Origin: an uncultured bacterium
GTDB taxonomy: Bacteria; Patescibacteriota; Minisyncoccia; UBA6257; JAGGUH01
Direction of reading: 5' to 3'
Assembly: GCA_937877385.1 (NCBI GenBank)
Contig: CALGBJ010000083.1
Location: forward strand, 1 to 5,559
DNA length: 5,559 nucleotides
Positions 5,434 to 5,559 of this stretch are shown one piece after another; within the stretch, counting starts at the first letter, position 1, and every line of letters starts with the position of its first letter. Below the pieces are notes generated by a model, which did no database searches, had not been told where the DNA came from, and saw only the letters and a list, made by a program, of their open reading frames with translations. The position numbers were made by a program, and so were the translations under genes.

Positions 5434-5559
5434 TTATTTGACTACTTGGTCTTGAGAAGAGATGGTTTTGTCAAAAAAACGAAGGTTGGCTAAGCCAAGA
5501 TCAGGACATTCAATATCATAGATTTGGCCAGTAAAACTATCTTTGGCTCTTAAGTGAAT
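5434..5559 (-). CDS. C-terminal end of an unidentified protein (partial, runs off the window)
   Basis: The minus-strand frame entering at the window edge stays open for 41 codons and ends in TAA at 5436-5434, 9 bp before the mutase ATG. The tail contains IYDIECPDLGLANLRFF and ends DQVVK. It is soluble-looking, with no membrane segment. The tight spacing and shared strand make it very likely the upstream member of the same operon. I do not recognise the family from this fragment; its start lies outside the window. Confidence 0.6.
   Translation of the reverse strand: MHLRAKDSFTGQIYDIECPDLGLANLRFFDKTISSQDQVVK

Noticed and set aside
5434..5559. Alternative genetic code with UGA recoded, as in some candidate phyla
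   Set aside because: TGA is used as the stop codon at both ATGA overlaps, and no gene needs an in-frame TGA to reach its normal length.

Overview
The window looks like part of a small, AT-rich bacterial genome. The best guess is a Patescibacteria / Candidate Phyla Radiation (Parcubacteria-like) organism. This is an inference from low G+C (roughly 30% by eye), Lys/Phe/Ile-rich proteins, ATGA gene overlaps, weak or missing Shine-Dalgarno sequences and a half-size MFS protein. No rRNA or ribosomal-protein gene is present to fix the taxonomy. TGA is a genuine stop here (it ends the peptidase and mutase genes), so the standard bacterial code applies. All recognisable genes lie on the minus strand and are described below in transcription order, from high to low coordinates.

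Region 1 (5559 to 1746) is a compact operon. It holds the last 41 codons of an unidentified gene, then a phosphomannomutase/phosphoglucomutase-family enzyme (sugar-phosphate supply for envelope and nucleotide sugars), a single-chain M16 zinc metallopeptidase, and TsaD, the catalytic subunit for the universal tRNA t6A37 modification. The mutase/peptidase and peptidase/tsaD junctions are both 4-bp ATGA overlaps, so these three genes should be co-transcribed and translationally coupled. Their functions are unrelated, which suggests genome compaction rather than one pathway.

Region 2 (1745 to 1340) is about 400 bp without an intact gene and is less T-rich on the plus strand than its surroundings. 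It holds two candidate promoters whose -10 boxes sit directly before an ATG, and what looks like a frameshifted relic of a tiny zinc-ribbon gene. Region 3 (1339 to 761) encodes a 192-residue membrane protein matching only the N-terminal six-helix half of a major facilitator transporter. Region 4 (760 to 508) is an intergenic stretch with several inverted repeats. These include a G/C-rich imperfect palindrome that resembles a dispersed intergenic repeat, and a good sigma70-type promoter for the next gene. Region 5 (507 to 1) encodes a complete pyruvoyl-dependent SpeD-family decarboxylase and ends in a 34-bp perfect palindrome plus T-tract that should act as its terminator.

No complete novel multi-gene system is visible. 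The points most worth a second look are the half-size MFS gene with its unusual flanks, the possible zinc-ribbon relic, the substituted ligand-binding loops of the mutase, and the substrate of the solitary SpeD homologue.
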